64,000 bases of DNA from Dietzia alimentaria 72 (GCF_000226215.1 NZ_AGFF01000024.1:223095-287094), one strand, 5' to 3'; positions 20,371 through 29,845 are shown, numbered from the stretch's first letter. Translations and numbers: made by a program. The notes: a model not told the origin generated them from the sequence alone.

Positions 20371-21866
20371 GCCGCTCGCAGGGCCGAGATCGCCCTCGGT
20401 AAGGCTGCCAGCAGGTCAGAGGCGCCGACCGGGGCGCCCGCGCCACCGGCCCGGAGCGAAGCCGCGCGTGCCGCCTCCGCGTGGGCCAGGACCGCCGCGG
20501 CCGCCGGCCATGCGATCGACTCTCCGGCGGCGGTGCCGCTGGCGAGCAACGCGCCGGCCACCCCGGACAGGACGTCCCCGGAGCCCGCGGTCGAGGCCCA
20601 CGAGGAACCTGCGTCTACGGCGAATGTCGTCTCGCCGTCGTCGACAAGGGTCACACGGCCCTTGAGCAGCACCGTCGCGGTGATCCCACGCTCGCGCAAT
20701 CCACCCACAAAGCGTCGTAGAGCGCCTGCTCGATCTTCTCGCTCCCACCCCCCGGTGAGGCGATCGAACTCGCCGGCGTGCGGGGTGAGCAACACCGGTG
20801 CGCTGGCCGAGCGCAACAGCACCGGGTGCGTCGCGACACACGTCAACGCGTCGGCGTCGAGCAGGGTGGGCCGCCCGTGGGCGAGAACCGCGTCGATGTC
20901 CGCGATCGCCTCGGTGCCGGTACCGGCGCCCGGCCCCACCACCCAGGCCTGAGCCCTGCCCGCCTCAGCCACGGTGGGATGGCATACGACCTCAGGCCTG
21001 GCCGCGAGTACCGCGTCCGCACCCGAACCGACGTAGCGGACCATCCCCGAGGTCGCGGCCACGGCGGCACCTGTACACAGGACGGCCGCGCCCGGATACT
21101 GATCCGACCCGGCGCGGATCGCCACCACGCCCTGGGAGTATTTGTCGTCCGTCGGACCTGGCACTGGCCACATCCGCCCCACGTCCTTGGACGTCGGGCA
21201 CGCGATGCTTCCGCTTTTATTCGACAGCTCCGGGAGCCCGATGTCCACCACCTCGACCAGCCCACAGGCCGGGGACGCCAAGAGATGCGCGCGGCGCAGA
21301 GCACCGAAGGTCACGGTGACCGTCGCCGGGACGTGCGCGTCATGGACGGTGCCGGTGTCGGCGTCGACACCGCTGGGGAGATCAACGGACACCCACGGCA
21401 CACCAGCCGCGGCCAGGTCCCGGACGATCCGGGCCGCCGGAGCGCGCAGGGGGCCGCTACCGCCCAGTCCAACCACGCCGTCGATGGCGACATCCGGCAC
21501 CAGCACGCGGGAACCCACGGCCCCCGCCCCGTGAATCCGCCCCCCGGAGCGTCGCAGAGCCGCCAGCGCCCGTGGGTGCGCACGGTCGGAGTCGAGAAGG
21601 ATCGCGTCGACCCGGCAGCCCCGGTTCCGCAGGAACATGCCGGCGTAGAGGGCGTCGCCACCGTTGTCGCCGGCACCGACGAGCAACTGCACGGCGCGCC
21701 CGTAGACACCACCGGTGCGCTCGCGCAGCAACGCGGCTACATGGTGAGCGACCCCGGCAGCAGCCCGACGCATCACCGCGTCGGGGTCACCGCCCGCCGC
21801 GGCCGCCCGGATGAGCGGGAGTTCGGCGGCGCGGATCGCCTCCACCGGGTGGGCGCGCCTCGTCAC
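20367..21866 (-). CDS. nnr: Bifunctional NAD(P)HX epimerase / ADP-dependent NAD(P)HX dehydratase
   Basis: Repairs hydrated NADH/NADPH. 499 aa from GTG 21866, chosen because GGAG lies about 7 nt upstream and the longer frame would run into glmS. The N-terminal YjeF epimerase domain covers about residues 1-210 with the cofactor loop GAGDNGGDALYAG (NGGD at 68-71). The C-terminal ribokinase-like dehydratase domain covers about 230-490 with the motif LTPHAGEFDRL and the catalytic-type GSGDVLSG. It is 13 nt after glmS and overlaps alr by 4 nt, a housekeeping position kept in mycobacteria. Confidence 0.93.
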   Translation of the reverse strand: MTRRAHPVEAIRAAELPLIRAAAAGGDPDAVMRRAAAGVAHHVAALLRERTGGVYGRAVQLLVGAGDNGGDALYAGMFLRNRGCRVDAILLDSDRAHPRALAALRRSGGRIHGAGAVGSRVLVPDVAIDGVVGLGGSGPLRAPAARIVRDLAAAGVPWVSVDLPSGVDADTGTVHDAHVPATVTVTFGALRRAHLLASPACGLVEVVDIGLPELSNKSGSIACPTSKDVGRMWPVPGPTDDKYSQGVVAIRAGSDQYPGAAVLCTGAAVAATSGMVRYVGSGADAVLAARPEVVCHPTVAEAGRAQAWVVGPGAGTGTEAIADIDAVLAHGRPTLLDADALTCVATHPVLLRSASAPVLLTPHAGEFDRLTGGWEREDRAGALRRFVGGLRERGITATVLLKGRVTLVDDGETTFAVDAGSSWASTAGSGDVLSGVAGALLASGTAAGESIAWPAAAAVLAHAEAARAASLRAGGAGAPVGASDLLAALPRAISALRAA

Positions 21867-21879
21867 TGCCGACTCCGGC

Positions 21880-23736
21880 TCACTCCACCGTGACGGACTT
21901 GGCGAGGTTACGCGGCTTGTCCACGTCATACCCCCGCGCGGCCGCGACCTCGGCGGCGAACGCCTGGTAGGGGATCGTTGCCAGCAACGGCTGCAGCAGC
22001 GTGGTGGAGGCAGGGATGGGGATGAAGTAGTCCGAGAGCGGCTTGACCACCTCGTCGCCTTCTTCCGCGATCACGATGGTGCGAGCACCGCGCGCGCGGA
22101 TCTCCTGAATGTTGCTCACGAGCTTCGAGTGCAGGACACCTCGCCCCTCGACCGGCGGCATCACGATGAAGACCGGCAGGCCGTCCTCGATGAGTGCGAT
22201 CGGGCCGTGCTTCAGCTCGCCCGCAGGGAAGCCCTCCGCGTGCATGTAGGCGAGCTCCTTGAGCTTGAGCGCGCCCTCCAGTGCGGTCGGGTAGCCAACG
22301 TGGCGGCCCAGGAACAGTACCGACTTGGAATCGGCCAGCTCGCGCGCGATCTCACGGACCGGCTCGAGTGAGTCCACGACCTTCTGGATCTCCGCGGGCA
22401 TCTTCTCGAGCTGACGGAACTCGGCCGCCACCTCGTCCGGGTATTTGGTCCCGCGGGCCTGCGCCAGCGCCAGGCCGACGAGGTAGTTGGCCGTGATCTG
22501 GGCGAGATAGGCCTTGGTCGAGGCCACACCGACCTCGGGGCCGGCATGCGTGTAGAGCACGGCGTCGGCCTCACGGGGGATCTGCGAACCGTTGGTGTTG
22601 CACACCGCCAGGACTCGCGCCTTCTGCGACTTGGCGTGCCGAACCGCCTCGAGCGTGTCGGCGGTCTCGCCGGACTGCGAGATGGCCACGACCAGCGTGG
22701 AGCGGTCCAGCACCGGGTCGCGGTAGCGGAACTCGGACGCGATCTCGACCTCGCATGGCAGGCGCGTCCAGTGCTCGATAGCGTATTTGGCGACCATGCC
22801 CGAGTGGTAGGCGCTGCCACACGCGACGATGAACACCTTGTCGACATCGCGCAGTTCCTGGTCGGAGATCCGCTGCTCGTCCAGGACGATCCGGCCGTCA
22901 CGGAAGTGTCCCAACAGGGTGTCGGCGACAGCCTGGGGCTGCTCGGCGATCTCCTTGAGCATGAAGTAGTCGTAACCGCCCTTCTCTGCGGCCGCAAGGT
23001 CCCAGTCGATGCGGAACGGGCGGCCCTCGGCGGGCTCACCGGCGAAGTCGGTGACCTCGTAGCCGTCGGCGCGCAACACCACGACGTTGTCCTGACCGAG
23101 CTCCACCGCATCTCGGGTGTGCTCGATGAACGCGGCCACATCCGAGCCGAGGAACATCTCGCCGTCGCCGACCCCCAACACCAGCGGAGTGGAACGGCGC
23201 GCGGCCACCAACACGTCCGGATGCTTGGCGTGGCTGAACACCAGCGTGAAGGCACCCTCGAGACGGGCGAGCACCGCACGACACGACGCCACGAAGTCAC
23301 CCTCGTTGGCACGGGATTCCATCTCACGAGCGAGCAGGTGCGCGGCGACCTCGGAGTCGGTATCCGAGACCAGGTCGACGCCGGCGGTCTCGAGCTCGGC
23401 TCGCAGTGCTGCGAAGTTCTCGATGATGCCGTTGTGCACGATCGCCACATCGCCCGACACGTGCGGGTGCGCGTTGCGGTCGTTCGGACGGCCGTGCGTG
23501 GCCCAGCGCGTGTGGCCGATGCCGGTCGCGCCCGGGAACCCGCCCTCGCCGCGAGCGGTGAGCGCGTCCTCGAGGTTTGCCAGCTTGCCTTCCTTCTTCT
23601 CCACCCGCGAGCTTCCAGCGCCGTCGAGAATGGCTACGCCCGCCGAGTCATAGCCGCGGTATTCCATTCGTCGCAGGGCTTCGACGACAATAGGGAGGGC
23701 AGCCCGATGGCCGACATATCCAACGATTCCGCACAT
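21880..23736 (-). CDS. glmS: Glutamine-fructose-6-phosphate aminotransferase (isomerizing)
   Basis: First step of UDP-GlcNAc synthesis. 618 aa. The N-terminal class-II amidotransferase domain has nucleophile Cys2 in MCGIVGYVG and TRWATHGRPN at about residues 75-85. Two SIS sugar-isomerase domains follow (about 290-430 and 460-600), and the C-terminus KPRNLAKSVTVE is typical. It heads the long overlapped operon. No Shine-Dalgarno is visible; a TACACT box lies 8 nt before the ATG. No glmS ribozyme-like sequence is apparent in the short leader. It is divergent from an odd hydrolase-like gene. Confidence 0.96.
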   Translation of the reverse strand: MCGIVGYVGHRAALPIVVEALRRMEYRGYDSAGVAILDGAGSSRVEKKEGKLANLEDALTARGEGGFPGATGIGHTRWATHGRPNDRNAHPHVSGDVAIVHNGIIENFAALRAELETAGVDLVSDTDSEVAAHLLAREMESRANEGDFVASCRAVLARLEGAFTLVFSHAKHPDVLVAARRSTPLVLGVGDGEMFLGSDVAAFIEHTRDAVELGQDNVVVLRADGYEVTDFAGEPAEGRPFRIDWDLAAAEKGGYDYFMLKEIAEQPQAVADTLLGHFRDGRIVLDEQRISDQELRDVDKVFIVACGSAYHSGMVAKYAIEHWTRLPCEVEIASEFRYRDPVLDRSTLVVAISQSGETADTLEAVRHAKSQKARVLAVCNTNGSQIPREADAVLYTHAGPEVGVASTKAYLAQITANYLVGLALAQARGTKYPDEVAAEFRQLEKMPAEIQKVVDSLEPVREIARELADSKSVLFLGRHVGYPTALEGALKLKELAYMHAEGFPAGELKHGPIALIEDGLPVFIVMPPVEGRGVLHSKLVSNIQEIRARGARTIVIAEEGDEVVKPLSDYFIPIPASTTLLQPLLATIPYQAFAAEVAAARGYDVDKPRNLAKSVTVE

Positions 23737-23744
23737 GGGGGCTA

Positions 23745-23750
23745 AGTGTA
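23745..23750 (-). promoter_or_regulatory. Possible -10 box of glmS operon
   Basis: TACACT on the minus strand ends 8 nt before the glmS ATG. The mRNA would be leaderless or have a leader of 1-2 nt. Spacing is slightly longer than the best cases in this window. Confidence 0.4.
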
Positions 23751-23796
23751 GCCACGGGTTGACCGATCCCTAGCCCCCTACTCGCCCCCGAGGCGA

Positions 23797-23802
23797 TACT
23801 GT
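23797..23802 (+). promoter_or_regulatory. -10 box for leaderless hydrolase-like gene
   Basis: TACTGT ends 7 nt before the GTG at 23810, with no Shine-Dalgarno. It is divergent from the glmS promoter 47 nt away. Confidence 0.55.
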
Positions 23803-23809
23803 TGCCACC

Positions 23810-24682
23810 GTGGCCATCAAGACCAAGGAATTGCACGCACAGCTGAGTAGGCGCGGTCCGTACGGGATCGACACCGGTGACCTCGGCTTCACAGGGACGC
23901 CGGGCGCGGTATTCGTCCCCCGCGACGCCCCCTCGCCCGCACCGCTGGTCGGGTGGGCGCACGACTGGACCAAGGGTCCCCGTCACTACGTGGACACCCT
24001 CAAACACCTGGCGTCGTGGGGCTTCGTCGTGGTGGCGCCCGGTACCGATGCGTCCGCACGTCCACATCACCAGCACTTCGCCGACAATGTGTCCGCAGCG
24101 ATCGAGGACGTTCTGCAGGCCACCCTCGGCAGGGGAACCGTCCGGGCCGACCCCCGACGTATCGCACTGGCCGGTCACGGGCTCGGAGGCGGAATCGCAG
24201 CGCTACTGGCATCACAGCGCACGGATATCGACGCCGTAGCGATGGTCTTCCCCACAGAGACCGTGCCGTCTGCCGCCGACCGCGCCAATATGATCGACTC
24301 CCCCGCGCTGCTGCTCTCCGCCTCCGGCGGAGTCCACGGAGAGGACGCCCGCACCCTCCACGAGTCCTGGCGCGGCGAGCTGGTGCACCGCCGCTTGGAG
24401 AAGGCCATCGAGAAGGGGCTGGTGGAACGCAACCCGCTACTGGAGAACATCGGCCTGGCGGACCCGGATCGCCGCACGCACCGCACGGTTCGACCACTCC
24501 TGGCCGGCTACCTCCTGGCCACGCTCGCTGGCGACAAGAAATACTCGGCGTTCGCGGATCCCGACGAGAAGATCAAGGGCACCGTGACTGTGACCGATGA
24601 GCTGCTGGACGAGGAGGCCGACGACCTGATCGCCAGCACTCCCCCGCTGCTCAAGCTGGTCAAGGGCCTCACCGGCGGCTGA
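23810..24682 (+). CDS. Alpha/beta-hydrolase-fold protein lacking the serine nucleophile
   Basis: 290 aa. It resembles dienelactone-hydrolase/chlorophyllase-type proteins: VGWAHDWTKGPRHYVDTL (oxyanion side) and VVVAPGTDASARPHH in the N-terminal half. The nucleophile elbow reads AGHGLGGG, with Gly124 where the family has Ser. No other Ser sits within this elbow, so a classical esterase mechanism is unlikely. The C-terminal third is Lys/Glu-rich with no membrane segment. It lies between glmS and glmM on the opposite strand and appears leaderless. It may be a pseudoenzyme with a binding role. Confidence 0.75.
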   Translation: MAIKTKELHAQLSRRGPYGIDTGDLGFTGTPGAVFVPRDAPSPAPLVGWAHDWTKGPRHYVDTLKHLASWGFVVVAPGTDASARPHHQHFADNVSAAIEDVLQATLGRGTVRADPRRIALAGHGLGGGIAALLASQRTDIDAVAMVFPTETVPSAADRANMIDSPALLLSASGGVHGEDARTLHESWRGELVHRRLEKAIEKGLVERNPLLENIGLADPDRRTHRTVRPLLAGYLLATLAGDKKYSAFADPDEKIKGTVTVTDELLDEEADDLIASTPPLLKLVKGLTGG

Positions 24683-24704
24683 GTGGTCGTCGTTACCGCT
24701 GGCT

Positions 24705-26066
24705 TCACACCGCGGCGACGACATCCGCCAGCCGCTCGGCGATCTCCCGCGCCAGGTCCACGTCCTCGGCCTCGACCATCACCCGCACGAGCTGCTCGGT
24801 TCCGGAGGGGCGCAACAGCACCCGCCCGGTCGCACCGAGCTTGACCTCTTCGTGGGCGACTGCGTCTTCGACCGCGGTCGACGCCGCAACGGCGGCCTTG
24901 TCGTCGACAGACACGTTGATCAGGATCTGCGGGAGCACGGTCATCACGTCGGCGAGGTCGGCGAGCGATCGCCCGGTCTCCGCCATACGCGCCATGATCC
25001 GCAGGCCAGTCAGCACTCCGTCACCGGTCGTGGCGTGCGCGGGGAGCACGAGGTGCCCCGACTGTTCACCGCCGAGACTGTATCCGCCCTCGCGGAGCCG
25101 TTCGAGGACGTAGCGGTCCCCGACCTTGGTCTCGGTCACCTTGATGCCGGCGCTCTCCATGGCAACTTTGAGCCCCAGGTTGCTCATGATGGTGGCGACG
25201 AGGGTGTCGGCGGCGAGCTCGCCGGAATCCCGCATAGCCAGGGCGAGGATCGCCATGATCTGGTCGCCGTCGACCACCTCACCGGAAGCGTCGACCGCCA
25301 GACAGCGGTCAGCGTCACCGTCGTGCGCCAGTCCCAGATCGGCGCCGTGCTCGCGAACCGCTGAGCGGACATCACCGAGGTGGGTGGAGCCGCAGCCGTC
25401 GTTGATGTTGTACCCGTCCGGACTGGAGTGGATCTCGATGACAGTCGCGCCGGCCTCACGGTAGGCGCGCGGACCAACGACGCTGGCCGCGCCGTTGGCG
25501 CAATCGACGACGACGACGATGCCATCCAGCTTTCCGGGCGTGGCTCCGAGCAGGTGGGTCACATAGCCGTCGAACGAGTCTTCCGATGTCGCGTGTGAAA
25601 TCCGGCCAATCGCCGCTCCTGTCGGACCACTCACCGGACCGCTTCCCAGCGCGGCCTCGATGCGGTCCTCGACGTCGTCACCAAGCTTGTGCCCTCCCGC
25701 GGAGAAGAACTTGATGCCATTGTCCGGCATGGCGTTGTGGGAGGCCGAGATCACCGCCCCGAGAGCTGCATTGTGCTGGGAGGTCAGGTGAGCGATCGCG
25801 GGCGTGGGCAGCTCACCGACCAGCAGTACGTCCACCCCCTGGCTAGCCAACCCCGCTGCGAGCGCGGCTTCGAGCATCTCCCCCGATACCCGGGGGTCCC
25901 TTCCGACCACGGCCAGCGGGCGTCCCGATTCGGTGCGGACGTGCTGGGCGTCGCTCTCCGCGGCCAGGACAGCCGCGGCCGCCGCGCCCAGGCGGAGGGC
26001 CAGGTCCGCGGTCAGCGTCCGGTTGGCGAGACCGCGAACCCCGTCGGTGCCGAACAGTCGGGTCAT
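24705..26066 (-). CDS. glmM: Phosphoglucosamine mutase
   Basis: Converts glucosamine-6-P to glucosamine-1-P, following GlmS. 453 aa. The phosphoserine loop is [16 protein letters not shown] (catalytic Ser109), the Mg loop DGDADR is near the middle, the sugar loop is GGEQSGH, and the phosphate loop [12 protein letters not shown] is near the C-terminus. GGAGG lies about 10 nt before the ATG. It is convergent with the hydrolase-like gene (22-nt gap) and downstream of rpsI, separated from it by a hairpin. Confidence 0.96.
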   Translation of the reverse strand: MTRLFGTDGVRGLANRTLTADLALRLGAAAAAVLAAESDAQHVRTESGRPLAVVGRDPRVSGEMLEAALAAGLASQGVDVLLVGELPTPAIAHLTSQHNAALGAVISASHNAMPDNGIKFFSAGGHKLGDDVEDRIEAALGSGPVSGPTGAAIGRISHATSEDSFDGYVTHLLGATPGKLDGIVVVVDCANGAASVVGPRAYREAGATVIEIHSSPDGYNINDGCGSTHLGDVRSAVREHGADLGLAHDGDADRCLAVDASGEVVDGDQIMAILALAMRDSGELAADTLVATIMSNLGLKVAMESAGIKVTETKVGDRYVLERLREGGYSLGGEQSGHLVLPAHATTGDGVLTGLRIMARMAETGRSLADLADVMTVLPQILINVSVDDKAAVAASTAVEDAVAHEEVKLGATGRVLLRPSGTEQLVRVMVEAEDVDLAREIAERLADVVAAV

Positions 26067-26171
26067 GTCGTGTGATCCTCCGGAGTCGTGATTCTGTCAC
26101 CGCGCCGCGGACGACGGGCGGGTACGACCGGGACAGGATAACCCCGGCCGCTCATGCGCTTGCCAAATGAG

Positions 26172-26209
26172 CCAGAGCAGGCTCCCGCGGGTGCGGAAAC
26201 CTGCTCTGG
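26172..26209. terminator. Hairpin after rpsI
   Basis: CCAGAGCAGG (26172-26181) pairs perfectly with 26200-26209 (10 bp, 18-nt loop). On the minus strand it lies 17 nt past the rpsI stop and before the glmM leader, so it probably ends the rplM-rpsI transcript. Confidence 0.7.
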
Positions 26210-26226
26210 TAAAGCCGATCCGTGGA

Positions 26227-26784
26227 TCAGCGCTTCGAGTACTGCGGGGCCTTACGGGCCTTCTTGAGACCGGCCTTCTTACGCTCGACTGCGCGGGCAT
26301 CCCGAGTGAGGAAGCCTGCCGCCTTGAGCGCCGGACGGTCGTCCGGCGCGTACTGCGTGAGGGCACGGGCGATGGCCAGGCGCATGGCACCGGCCTGACC
26401 GGAGGGGCCGCCACCGTGGAGCAGCGCCACGATGTCGAACTGCTCCTCGCGCTCGACGGTCACCAGCGGCGACTTGACGAGCTGCTGGTGCACCTTGTTC
26501 GGGAAGTACTCCTCGAGGGTGCGACCGTTGAGCGTGAACTGGCCGGAGCCGGGCAGCAGGCGGATGCGAGCGACGGCCTCCTTGCGACGGCCGACGGCCT
26601 GGGCCTGGCCGGAGGTGACCGCGGACCCGAGCTGGGTGTCGGCGTCAGCGACGAGGTCGGTGCCACCGGCGTAATCGGCCTCGCTGTAGTCCTCGGCGAT
26701 TTCGGCGGCGAGATCGGCTACCGTCTCGTCAACCTCATCGGCGATGGGGGCCTCGGCCTCGGGGGTGATGTTCTCTTCGGTCAC
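26227..26784 (-). CDS. rpsI: 30S ribosomal protein S9
   Basis: 185 aa. The conserved S9 core starts at about residue 57 ([12 protein letters not shown]) and includes TLEEYFPN and the C-terminal basic end [11 protein letters not shown], whose last Arg contacts P-site tRNA. The first about 55 residues are an acidic extension rich in Glu/Asp/Ala that is not part of the fold; such extensions are common in actinobacteria. The ATG overlaps the rplM stop (ATGA), as expected for the L13-S9 operon. Confidence 0.97.
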   Translation of the reverse strand: MTEENITPEAEAPIADEVDETVADLAAEIAEDYSEADYAGGTDLVADADTQLGSAVTSGQAQAVGRRKEAVARIRLLPGSGQFTLNGRTLEEYFPNKVHQQLVKSPLVTVEREEQFDIVALLHGGGPSGQAGAMRLAIARALTQYAPDDRPALKAAGFLTRDARAVERKKAGLKKARKAPQYSKR

Positions 26785-27224
26785 TGGGCCACCTGCTTGA
26801 TCTCGTAGGGCACGGGCTGCTGGGCGGCGTGCGGGTGATCGGGGCCCGCGTACACCTTGAGCTTGGAGGCGACGGCACGACCGAGTTTGTTGCTCGGGAG
26901 CATGCCCTTGACGGCCTTCTCGACCACGCGGTCCGGACGGGTGTCCATGGCCTTGCCGAGGGACTGCGACTTGAGTCCGCCCGGGAACCCGGAGTGCCGG
27001 TAGTGCTGGACGCGCTCGCGCTTGTTCGACGAGATCGCGACCTTATCGGCGTTGATGATCACGACGAAGTCGCCGGTGTCGGCGTTCGGGGCGAACTGGG
27101 GCTTGTGCTTACCGCGGAGGATGTTAGCGACCTGGACTGCAAGTCGACCGAGCACCACATCAGTGGCGTCGATGACGTACCAGGCGCGCGTCACGTCCCC
27201 GGGCTTGGGGGTGTACGTGGACAC
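26781..27224 (-). CDS. rplM: 50S ribosomal protein L13
   Basis: 147 aa from the GTG at 27224 ([10 protein letters not shown]), with AGAGG 8 nt upstream. The frame is open to 27374 but the extra 50 residues look non-coding. Conserved L13 segments include [22 protein letters not shown] and the GMLP segment. Promoter elements lie about 130 nt upstream on the minus strand, giving a roughly 120-nt leader. It is co-transcribed with rpsI. Confidence 0.96.
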   Translation of the reverse strand: MSTYTPKPGDVTRAWYVIDATDVVLGRLAVQVANILRGKHKPQFAPNADTGDFVVIINADKVAISSNKRERVQHYRHSGFPGGLKSQSLGKAMDTRPDRVVEKAVKGMLPSNKLGRAVASKLKVYAGPDHPHAAQQPVPYEIKQVAQ

Positions 27225-27351
27225 AGGCGATACCTCTGTTGTCTCGTGGGCTGCCGGCCGGCGGGCTCCCTCCCCCTCGCGCGGCGGCCGGTGGTGACCC
27301 GCGCGAGGCGCGACACCGCCCCTCGAGGGACGGCACGGACGCCGATCGTCA

Positions 27352-27381
27352 ACACTACCGGCACCGCGAGCCACACTCCAA
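27352..27381 (-). promoter_or_regulatory. rplM-rpsI promoter
   Basis: On the minus strand, TTGGAG (27381-27376) and TAGTGT (27357-27352) are 18 nt apart. The distance to rplM leaves a leader of about 120 nt, which may carry autoregulatory structure, but no known L13 leader motif was recognised. Confidence 0.5.
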
Positions 27382-27412
27382 GTCGTCTGTCACGGCCAAC
27401 CGGGCCATCGGT

Positions 27413-27418
27413 TAGACT
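27413..27418 (+). promoter_or_regulatory. -10 box of tRNA-Arg
   Basis: TAGACT lies 14 nt before the mature tRNA 5' end. A -35 box is not clear. Confidence 0.45.
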
Positions 27419-27431
27419 CTCCCCGGTTCCC

Positions 27432-27507
27432 GCCCTCGTAGCTCAGTGGATAGAGCACGGCTCTCCTAAAGCCGGTGTCGGAGGTTCGATTCCTCTCGGG
27501 GGCACCA
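27432..27507 (+). tRNA. tRNA-Arg (anticodon CCT), CCA encoded
   Basis: Cloverleaf read by eye: acceptor GCCCTCG/CGGGGGC (one T-G pair), D-arm GCTC-AGTGGATA-GAGC, anticodon stem CGGCT/AGCCG with loop CTCCTAA giving anticodon CCT (reads AGG), T-arm GGAGG/CCTCT with loop TTCGATT, discriminator A at 27504, and genomic CCA at 27505-27507. AGG is a rare Arg codon in such genomes. The gene sits at the junction of two blocks of conserved gene order. Confidence 0.95.
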
Positions 27508-27533
27508 CATCCGGCCGCGCCGGTCGGCGCACA

Positions 27534-28088
27534 TCATCGCCGTAGGGTCGCGGAGAACGCACTCGTCAACGCGAGGATCGGCAGACCGATGAACAGGTGC
27601 ACGATCGCCGCGGCGAGACCGTCCACGAAGGGCACCGTGACCAGCAAGGGCAGTGCCACCGCCGCCACGATCAGCAGCCCGACTGTCCACGAGTAGAACT
27701 GCTGCGGATTCGCTGTTCCCACCAACAGTAGGTACCAGAGCAATCCGGCGAGTACGGCCGCCACCGCCCCGTAAACCGCGTACATGGTGGGCGTGTTCCC
27801 GCCGCTCGCCCAGGTGTGGCCGAACCTGATGAACACCGCGTCCACCACCCAGGCGATAAGCCAGCCTGCGATCGCAGCGACCAGGGCTGTGGCCGCGACG
27901 CTTCCGACGAACTTGCCCACGTCGAGCGCGGGCCCGCGCCGTGGCGGGGCTTCGGCATATCCGGGGCCGTATCCGCCATCTACGGCGTAGGCCTCGTCGT
28001 CACCGCGGTCGCCGCCCCTCTGCGAGTAGGCACGCGAATCCGGCTGCTGCCCGATGCGTCTAGTCTGGTCGTCCTGTCCGGGATACAT
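27534..28088 (-). CDS. Four-helix membrane protein, unknown (DUF6069-like)
   Basis: 184 aa from ATG 28088; GGAGG lies about 11 nt upstream. The N-terminal about 55 residues are polar, Gln/Arg/Tyr/Gly-rich. Four hydrophobic helices follow at about 62-85, 98-120, 128-150 and 155-178. The layout resembles DUF6069-type actinobacterial proteins, but I am not certain of the family. No catalytic motif is seen. It stands alone between the tRNA-Arg and a strong hairpin that ends the symporter operon. Confidence 0.75.
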   Translation of the reverse strand: MYPGQDDQTRRIGQQPDSRAYSQRGGDRGDDEAYAVDGGYGPGYAEAPPRRGPALDVGKFVGSVAATALVAAIAGWLIAWVVDAVFIRFGHTWASGGNTPTMYAVYGAVAAVLAGLLWYLLLVGTANPQQFYSWTVGLLIVAAVALPLLVTVPFVDGLAAAIVHLFIGLPILALTSAFSATLRR

Positions 28089-28152
28089 ATGCTCTACCGC
28101 CTCCGAATCGGTGTGGTAGTGCCCGAGGGTAGCCGCTCCGGCCCGCATGACG

Positions 28153-28190
28153 CGGCCCGCCCGACCGTGTGGTGAAGGTCGGGCGGGCCG
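28153..28190. terminator. Hairpin terminator of the symporter operon
   Basis: CGGCCCGCCCGACC (28153-28166) pairs perfectly with 28177-28190 (14 bp, 10-nt loop), 35 nt past the symporter stop on the minus strand. Confidence 0.8.
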
Positions 28191-28225
28191 GTCAGCGAAC
28201 GTCGGGAGTTCCAGTGGGCGGGGAG

Positions 28226-29845
28226 TCAGTGCGAGATCGTCTTCTCCACACCGACACCGGTGAGCGAGCGGACCTCCATCTCCGCACGCTTCTCCGGGAA
28301 CTCGTCCTTTTTTCCGAGGAAGGTGCCGATGATCCCCAGGAGGAACGCGAGCGGGATCGAGATGATGCCCGGGTTCGACAGCGGGAAGATCGAGAAATCC
28401 ACGCTGGAGATCATCGACTTCTCGCTACCGGAGACCGCTGGCGATAGCGCGATGAGCACCAGTGTGCTGACCAGACCGCCGTACATGGAGAACAGTGCAC
28501 CAGTGGTGTTGAACCGCTTCCAGAACAGCGAGTAGAGGATCGTCGGCAGGTTGGCCGATGCCGCCACGGCGAAAGCCAGGGCCACGAGGAACGCGATGTT
28601 CTGTCCCATGGCGCCGATGCCCATCACGATCGACAGGATGCCGATCACGACGACCGTGATCCTGGAGACGCGCAGCTGCGACTGTTCGGTCGCCTGCCCG
28701 CGCTTGATCACGCCGTTGTAGATGTCATGGGCGAACGAGGCCGACGCGGTGATCGCGAGACCTGCCACCACGGCGAGAATCGTCGCGAAGGCGACAGCCG
28801 AGATGATGCCTAGGAAGATCTCACCACCGAGCGCGAACGCGAGCAGCGGCGCCGCCGAGTTCACGCCGCCCGGCGCCGACTCGATCACCTCCGGTCCGAC
28901 CATCGCCGCGGCACCGAAGCCCAGAACGAGGGTGAACAGGTAGAAACTGCCGATGAGCGCGATCGCCCACGTCACCGAGCGACGGGCTTCCTTGGCCGTG
29001 GGCACGGTGTAGAAGCGCATCAGCACGTGAGGCAGGCCGGCGGTACCAAAGACGAGGGCGATCGACAGGGAGATGAAGTCCAGCTTGGTGGTCTCGGACT
29101 TGCCGTACTGCAGCCCTGGTTCGAGGAGATCCCTACCCGAGTTGTTGACGGCTTCTCCGAGCAGCGCCGAGAAGTTGCCGCGCACAGCGACCAGGACGAG
29201 CACGCACATGATGAGCACGCCGCTGACGAGCAGGACGGCCTTGACCATCTGCACGTAGGTGGTGCCCTTCATACCGCCCACCAGTACGTAGACGATCATG
29301 AGCACGCCCACCGCGGCCACGACGAGAGCCTGTCCGGTGGAGTCGTTGATGTTGAGCAGCAGCGCCACGAGGCCGCCCGCGCCCGCCATCTGCGCGATGA
29401 GGTAGAACAGGCAGACCGCGAGGGTGGCCAGCGCCGCCGCCATGCGGACGGGCCGCTGCTGCAAGCGGAAGCTCAACACGTCAGCCATCGTGAACCTGCC
29501 GGTGTTGCGCATGAGTTCGGCCACAAGCATGAGTGCGACGAGCCAGGCCACCAGGAACCCGATGGAGTACAGGAAGCCGTCATAGCCGTTAATTGCGATC
29601 GCGCCGGCGATGCCGAGGAATGACGCCGCCGACAGGTAGTCGCCGGCGATGGCGAAGCCGTTCTGGGGGCCGGTGAAGCTCGAACCCCCGGTGTAGAAGT
29701 CCTTCGTCGACTTGGTGGATTTCGACGCACGCAGCACCAGCGTCATTGTGATCACGATGAAGACACCGAACACCACCATGTTGAGCGCGGTGCTTCCGAC
29801 CTGCTCACCCGGCGCGAGTTCGCGGATGTTGATCAACCAGTCCAT
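28226..29845 (-). CDS. Sodium:solute symporter, acetate/monocarboxylate uptake (ActP/MctC type)
   Basis: 539 aa SLC5-family permease with about 13 membrane helices. Conserved features include GFAIAGDYLSAASFLGIAGAI near the N-terminus, RFYTVPTAKEARRS in the middle and the C-terminal cytoplasmic EEK-rich tail. The partner DUF485 gene ends in a one-base overlap with its ATG (TGATG), an arrangement typical of ActP/YjcH-like and MctC operons. Likely substrates are acetate, propionate or pyruvate. Two CRP/GlxR-like sites in the operon leader suggest cAMP-linked control. Substrate is inferred from the family. Confidence 0.9.
   Translation of the reverse strand: MDWLINIRELAPGEQVGSTALNMVVFGVFIVITMTLVLRASKSTKSTKDFYTGGSSFTGPQNGFAIAGDYLSAASFLGIAGAIAINGYDGFLYSIGFLVAWLVALMLVAELMRNTGRFTMADVLSFRLQQRPVRMAAALATLAVCLFYLIAQMAGAGGLVALLLNINDSTGQALVVAAVGVLMIVYVLVGGMKGTTYVQMVKAVLLVSGVLIMCVLVLVAVRGNFSALLGEAVNNSGRDLLEPGLQYGKSETTKLDFISLSIALVFGTAGLPHVLMRFYTVPTAKEARRSVTWAIALIGSFYLFTLVLGFGAAAMVGPEVIESAPGGVNSAAPLLAFALGGEIFLGIISAVAFATILAVVAGLAITASASFAHDIYNGVIKRGQATEQSQLRVSRITVVVIGILSIVMGIGAMGQNIAFLVALAFAVAASANLPTILYSLFWKRFNTTGALFSMYGGLVSTLVLIALSPAVSGSEKSMISSVDFSIFPLSNPGIISIPLAFLLGIIGTFLGKKDEFPEKRAEMEVRSLTGVGVEKTISH

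Noticed and set aside
27225..27374. 50-residue N-terminal extension of L13
   Set aside because: Arg/Gly/Pro-rich sequence without conservation; GTG 27224 has a good ribosome site and gives normal L13 length.
27432..27507. tRNA as attachment site of an integrated element
   Set aside because: No integrase and no duplicated tRNA 3' end in the following sequence.
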